From: Pogostemon cablin
Lineage: Eukaryota > Streptophyta > Magnoliopsida > Lamiales > Lamiaceae
Direction of reading: 5' to 3'
Assembly (NCBI GenBank): GCA_023678885.1
Contig: CM043013.1
Span: 25,266,791 to 25,330,790, forward strand
DNA length: 64,000 nucleotides
Positions 59,711-64,000 of the stretch are shown piece after piece (the first letter of the stretch is position 1; the number at the start of each line of letters is the position of its first letter). The notes below the pieces were generated by a model, which saw nothing but the letters and a program-made list of their open reading frames with translations, did no database searches and was not told the origin of the DNA. A program made the position numbers and the translations under genes.

Positions 59711-60207
59711 GTGGTGGGGTTCCGAACTGCATACAAGATGGTGCTGACATGTCACCATATCAAATTGTCTATGGGAAGCCGTGCCACTTACCCGTAGAGA
59801 TTCAGCATAAAGCTTTTTTGGCATTGAGAAGTTTGAATATATGTCTTAAGGATAAAAAAGAGTTGAGGATGACTTATATCAATCAACTAGACGAGTTCAG
59901 GAATCAAGCTTACAAGAATTCGGTGATCTATAAGGAGAGAATGAAGAAATGGCATGATTCGAAGATCACTTACAAGGTATTCAAGCAAGTTGATGACGTA
60001 TTACTCTTTAACTCTCGTTTGAAGCACTTTGCAGGAAAACTGAAATCAAAGTGGATGAGACCGTTCATTATCTATAGAACCTGTGGAGGGGGGAGTTTTG
60101 AACTCATGCACAAAGACGGAGACATCATAGCGGCAAATGGGCATCGATTGAAGCATTATAAGCTGATGGATGCTGCTTGCGTCATCTTTGAGGATACCTT
60201 AAATTGA
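59711..60207 (+). pseudogene. pol: Element C integrase C-terminus (part 3 of gag-pol)
   Basis: Continues the C polyprotein after copia-2: the GFRTAYK block, then PYQIVYGKPCHLPVE, IYKERMKKWHD, LLFNSRLK and GKLKSKW, conserved with A, B and D, ending FEDTLN and a stop at 60205-60207. It is the integrase C-terminal region that in D lies beyond the TAG codon. A frameshift near 59735 precedes the readable part. Confidence 0.9.
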
Positions 60208-61277
60208 AATGGTACCGTCGTGACTCTCCGACGTTAAACAAGAGCGCCTGTTGGGGGCTTTCACTCCAGTTTGATTGTTTTATTTCATTAGTGTGAGTAA
60301 GAAATTTTTATATTTGACGTGCTTACTTATTGGAAATTATATCTTCTTGCAATTCGACTATAGTTTCTACTAAGTTTGGTGGGTGTGATTAACTTACCTC
60401 ATCATAGCACAAAGAGTATAGTCTTTTCTTTGTAATGTTTGTTAAGGGAGTTGATTTTTTGCGGCATATTCAAACTTTAACCAGTTTGGATATGTCAATT
60501 TTTTTGCAATTTGTCTAATGTTCAGTGGTGTTTTATCTATTGAGTCGTATGCGGAGTATATGCACTTGATTTTTTAATCTTAATTGTGATTCTTGAGTTT
60601 AGTTTTGCTCTATTTTGGTACCTAATGATTGTTTTTAATCTTGAAGTGTGCAGGGGCCAAAGAGAAGTTAATTTTTAAGCAACAGGAGCTCGATTCGACT
60701 AAGGAGGGAGATCGAATCGAGATGTTCAGGTCAAACCAAGGATCAGAGTGTTTGTTATAGGTCGATTCGACCAAATATACTGTTGTTTGACCAGGCTTCA
60801 ACTAAGGGTAAAGGTAAAATCCGCAATCTGAAACTTTTCTACAGGTCGATTCGACCTAGAAGAAGTGATTTGATAAGATGTACTGGTCAAACCAGCCACC
60901 TGAAAGTTTGTAACAGGCGGGTTTGACCACGATTCCCTAGTTCAACCTACAATTTGGGTCGAACTTGATGCTGAAAAACATCTACAAGCACGATTCAACC
61001 ACGACAAGGTGATTTGACCACCTGGTCGGGTCGAATCGCACAAGTAAGTCACTGATTTAAGTGAATTTTTACCCCTGTTTCGATCACCACCCGCACTCGA
61101 ATTCTCTCCGAACCAAAAATCCTCTCTTTCAAACTTTGATTTCACGAGTTTTTGCTCTGATTAAACCACTGTCCACGCTTCCCACACTAGATTTCTCACG
61201 GATTGGAGCAATTTAGTTGCAAAAACTAGGGTTCTTCATCCAAATTTTGGAATTTTTCATACTTGTTCATATAAGCC
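60208..61277 (+). other. Spacer between pol and 3' ORF of element C
   Basis: Same layout as A and B: PPT-like TAAGTTTGGTGGG at 60371-60383 with weak arms, AT-rich filler, TTCGACC array, donor-like AA^GTAAGT near 61044, then a CT-rich leader to the ATG at 61278. No ORF. Confidence 0.7.
60688..61037. repeat. TTCGACC/GGTCGAA array in the C spacer
   Basis: More decayed than in A, with many TCGAATCG, GATTCGACC and TTGACC variants, but dense and at the same place. Confidence 0.85.
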
Positions 61278-63354
61278 ATGGCCGGATCGAAATGTATATT
61301 CTCTTTACTCTATTACCCTAGGATTGAAGTTCTATTTCTTGATTTTGAAGTGGGTAAGTTAATTGAACTTGTTTTTAGGAGAAACCATGGTACAATTTGA
61401 ATGGGTGTTTAAAATTTTATATGAATAAATGATAGGTCCGAGTTTAATTGTTGATTTGTTATTAGACCTTGATGTTTATGTGAGATTGATGATCAAGTTG
61501 AGGGAGGGAGGGGTTGAATTGAAGCATGTTAATTTAGAGTTTGATAGTTAAAATGTGTTGTGAATGCTTAGGGAAGTGATGTGGTTGATGAAAGTGTTAT
61601 CAAGAGTTGATGCTGGAGTGAATTGAATCAGGATTTGTTAGTGGAATTGAAGGGACAAGTGTGTGTTCCATTGTGATTAAACTGTCGACACATAGAATGT
61701 GAAGCATACTTGTTTTGAATTAGCTATACTTGTTAACTTGAAGTCTAGAGTAGGGTTGCATGTATAGTTGGTCTTGAACTAGGTTTGTTTATTTTTCTTT
61801 TCTCTGTATGGTATTGAAATATTGTTATTGTAGAAAAAGGAAAAGAGGCTGAGGTTTTATCTAAGAAGAGGCAAGACAGGTTGTCTCGCAAGGATAAAGT
61901 TACTAGGAAGCTTAGGCTTAAGGAGAGGCTACCTAAGGATTTCAAGATTAAAATGGAGAATTGGGAGGAAATTAAGGATAGATGGGGTAACATGTCTGAC
62001 AAAATAGCTCGAACAAGGTACCAGGATGATGGGGTTATGTTGACAATGCACATCCGAGATGATATTATGTGGATGTTAGACCAAGTAGGGATACGTCATT
62101 TTATGGAGTTGAAGAAGCCGACGTACTTCCATGTAACTGCTGAGGTGTTATGTTCGATTACTATTAAGAAATGAGCGAGTCCTCTTCATTATGAGTGTTC
62201 ATTTCAGCTGGGGGGTGAGATGAGGACTTGGTCAGTGGAGGATTTTAATGTGCTCTTCCAGACTCTGGGGGGATCTCCAGGAATGAGAATGGATACTTCA
62301 ATGCATACAACTTTTGGAGAGCCATTTCTGGAGAGGATATGGATGTTGAGACCAAGGATGCTCGCGCTTCCTTGATTAGGAACCCCATGATTCGATATAT
62401 GGATCGAGTATTGGGCAACATGCTATTTGCCCAGTCTGAAGAGAGTTGTGTATCGAGGGTGAGTTGTATGTTCTCTGGTGTATGCTTAATGGAGTAAGGT
62501 TTAATGTGGGGTCGCACCTGATTCAGCATCTCTACAAGTTTATGAGTTCTACATTCCAGAGAGTGAATATTGAGGGATTGTTGACTTCTGTGGCTGAGTA
62601 TTACCACATGGATTTTACATGTATTTCGCCAATTTTGGAGGATCAGGATCTAGTCATGGGCATTAGTGTGAAGGCTGGATTTGCTTATCATCGGGATGGA
62701 GATTAGTTGTATACAAGAGAATCTAAGCCTTTTCTTTTACGTTCTCGTACGATGTAAGTGGCTTGACTACTATCCAAAATGAGGATAATAAGTTGATGAA
62801 TACCCTGGCACATGAGGCTATCTCGATGACATGCTTGAGGAATGCTGATTGAAGGACTGTGGTTCAGATTTATACTGCAGGGATTTACCAGGAGCTGCAG
62901 AGGATTGACGATGAAGGGCAACCTGGAGAGCACGAGCATGAGCATAGAGGGATGCATGGAGAGGATCAGATCCATCCTGAGATGGATGTTCCACAGCAGC
63001 ATAGGATGCCACCACCACCCATTCTGGCAGTGCCACAGCAGAGATATTGGGGCAGTCCTGATGAGTACTTTAGGGAGCAGTTCAGGTTGATGAATGAGCA
63101 CCTAGCTAACTGAACAACAATCAACAAGAGATGAACCACCAGCTGGGCCTGCTTACCACTAGCTATGCCGCGCTTGACATGAGATATAATGCATAACATA
63201 CAATGTGGAGATTGATAGGAGATTGGGGAAGATGCATGCCAATGAGTGTGAGCTGGATAAGAAGATAAATGATCTTCATAGGGAGCTTAATCATTGGCAC
63301 TTGGAGATGAGCGATGGTGATGACGATGACGAGGATGATGCTCTGGAGGAGTAG
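61278..63354 (+). pseudogene. Athila 3' ORF of element C, intron-containing, broken
   Basis: Exon 1 (61278-61293, 16 nt) starts ATGGCC as in A and B. Its last base is T instead of G, which both weakens the donor (AAAT^GTATAT) and creates a stop across the junction. Predicted intron 61294-61833 (540 bp), acceptor TTATTGTAG. Exon 2 reads well to a stop at 62172 (DKIARTRYQDDGVM, ELKKPTYFHVTAEVL), then frameshifts. A later block reads VPQQRYWGSPDEYFREQF near 63035, and an acidic tail (DGDDDDEDDALEE) ends at 63352-63354. Summed length is about 512 codons, matching D. Function unknown. Confidence 0.8.
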
Positions 63355-64000
63355 AGACGTCAGGTTTTTTACAATTTGTCTGTTTCATCTCATCTCCATT
63401 TTTTCTCTTTACAGGATGGGTATTTGGTGTGAGTGGCATGTATGTATATTCTAATGGATGTGTGATACTTTACACTTGAGGTTGGATTGGTTGGAGTTAT
63501 TTGATAGATTTGATTTGATGGGTTCTTTGTTAAGTATGTTGCATTCGTATTTTGCATGTGTTAATTTTATTGGTGAGAAGCATGTATAACTTGTTTAGTA
63601 TGTGGAGTTCATTGTGAAATTGATCTTGGTTATATGCTTTAAGGAGTACTTAGGATTCTTTTTACCCATGTGAGAATTTGAGCTTTATGAAATCGTGCTA
63701 TATTCATGCGTGATAGTTTATTCTTGTGAGAATCGTTCATATGATCGTATTCTAGAACTTTGCCTGGAGTCTTGTGTGAGACTTATGATTGATTAGTTAT
63801 TAGGACATGATCTTAGACCATTATTGTTTATTTGAGTCACTTAGCCAAAATTTTACCTTCCCTTATATTATATGAATCGTTGGAACCCTATTGAACCTTT
63901 AAAAGTTTTTTCTTTGGTAAGCCTTGATTAAAAAGCCTTTATTTATCCTTTACTTGAGCCTTGTTGAATTCTCTATTCATTAGTAGAGAGTTAAGGCAAA
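63355..64000 (+). other. Start of the 3' noncoding region of element C
   Basis: No gene seen. It matches A at about 1140-1790 in reverse complement. The C polypurine tract and 3' LTR should lie beyond the right edge. Confidence 0.75.

Larger units (their letters stand above)
30581..64000 (+). mobile_element. Element C: Athila-like Ty3/gypsy retrotransposon, interrupted by B, D and copia-2
   Basis: Plus strand: right part of the 5' LTR (30581-31239), PBS, gag-pol in three pieces (31355-33476, 48254-51586, 59711-60207), spacer, 3' ORF and the beginning of the 3' noncoding DNA at the window edge. Removing D and copia-2, each with one copy of its 5-bp duplication, restores continuous homology to A and B. 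It is the outermost and oldest element here. Confidence 0.9.

Noticed and set aside
1..64000. tRNA, rRNA or ordinary host genes
   Set aside because: I looked on both strands and saw nothing beyond retrotransposon sequence. The PBS sites are only short complements of tRNA ends.

Overview
The window is repeat-rich plant nuclear DNA with no host gene that I can recognise. It is AT-rich and filled by LTR retrotransposons nested inside one another. The plant assignment rests on Athila-type Ty3/gypsy polyproteins with tRNA-Asp-like primer binding sites, Ty1/copia elements primed by initiator tRNA-Met (TGGTATCAGAG), and intron-bearing 3' ORFs. It looks like heterochromatin of a large angiosperm genome. 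I cannot name the species.

I label the elements A to E plus three copia copies. C (plus strand, 30581 to beyond 64000) is the oldest host. Its 5' LTR is cut at 30580 by B (minus, 12338-30580, continuing off the left edge). Inside B lie copia-1 (plus, 21021-29342, in B's 5' LTR), a copia-3 solo LTR (minus, 14346-15542, in B's integrase) and A (minus, ending at 12337, in the intron of B's 3' ORF). A is cut at 626/627 by the LTR of E, which runs off the left edge. C also contains D (minus, 33477-48248, in the gag-protease linker) and copia-2 (plus, 51587-59705, in the integrase C-terminus). Five-base target duplications fit exactly for copia-1 (CTATC), copia-3 (CCTTT), D (CCTTT) and copia-2 (CTTTT).

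A, B, C and D share one Athila layout: LTR, PBS, gag-PR-RT-RH-IN, a spacer of about 1 kb, a 3' ORF of about 513 codons in the env position, a 3' noncoding region, a polypurine tract and an LTR. D is nearly intact: one frame of about 2,003 residues is broken by a single TAG, and its LTRs differ by about 1 percent. A, B and C are pseudogenes. Copia-1 is moderately decayed. Copia-2 has a ruined interior but LTRs only about 2 percent apart.

The most unusual signal is a set of dense arrays of short, mostly inverted motifs that no coding feature explains. In A, B and C the motif is TTCGACC/GGTCGAA. In D and E it is ACACGGCC/GGCCGTGT. The arrays sit at matching places: in U3 just upstream of the TATA box, and in the spacer just upstream of the 3' ORF. 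In A, B and C a third array lies inside the gag-protease coding linker. The 3' ORF also has a gene-like 5' end: array, TATA-like box, CT-rich leader and a conserved first intron of about 530 bp. Next to the internal polypurine tracts there are conserved hairpins. Together these suggest a separately expressed 3' gene module and a family-specific cis-element system, which resembles the motif arrays recognised by VANC anti-silencing proteins in VANDAL transposons. That link is inference.
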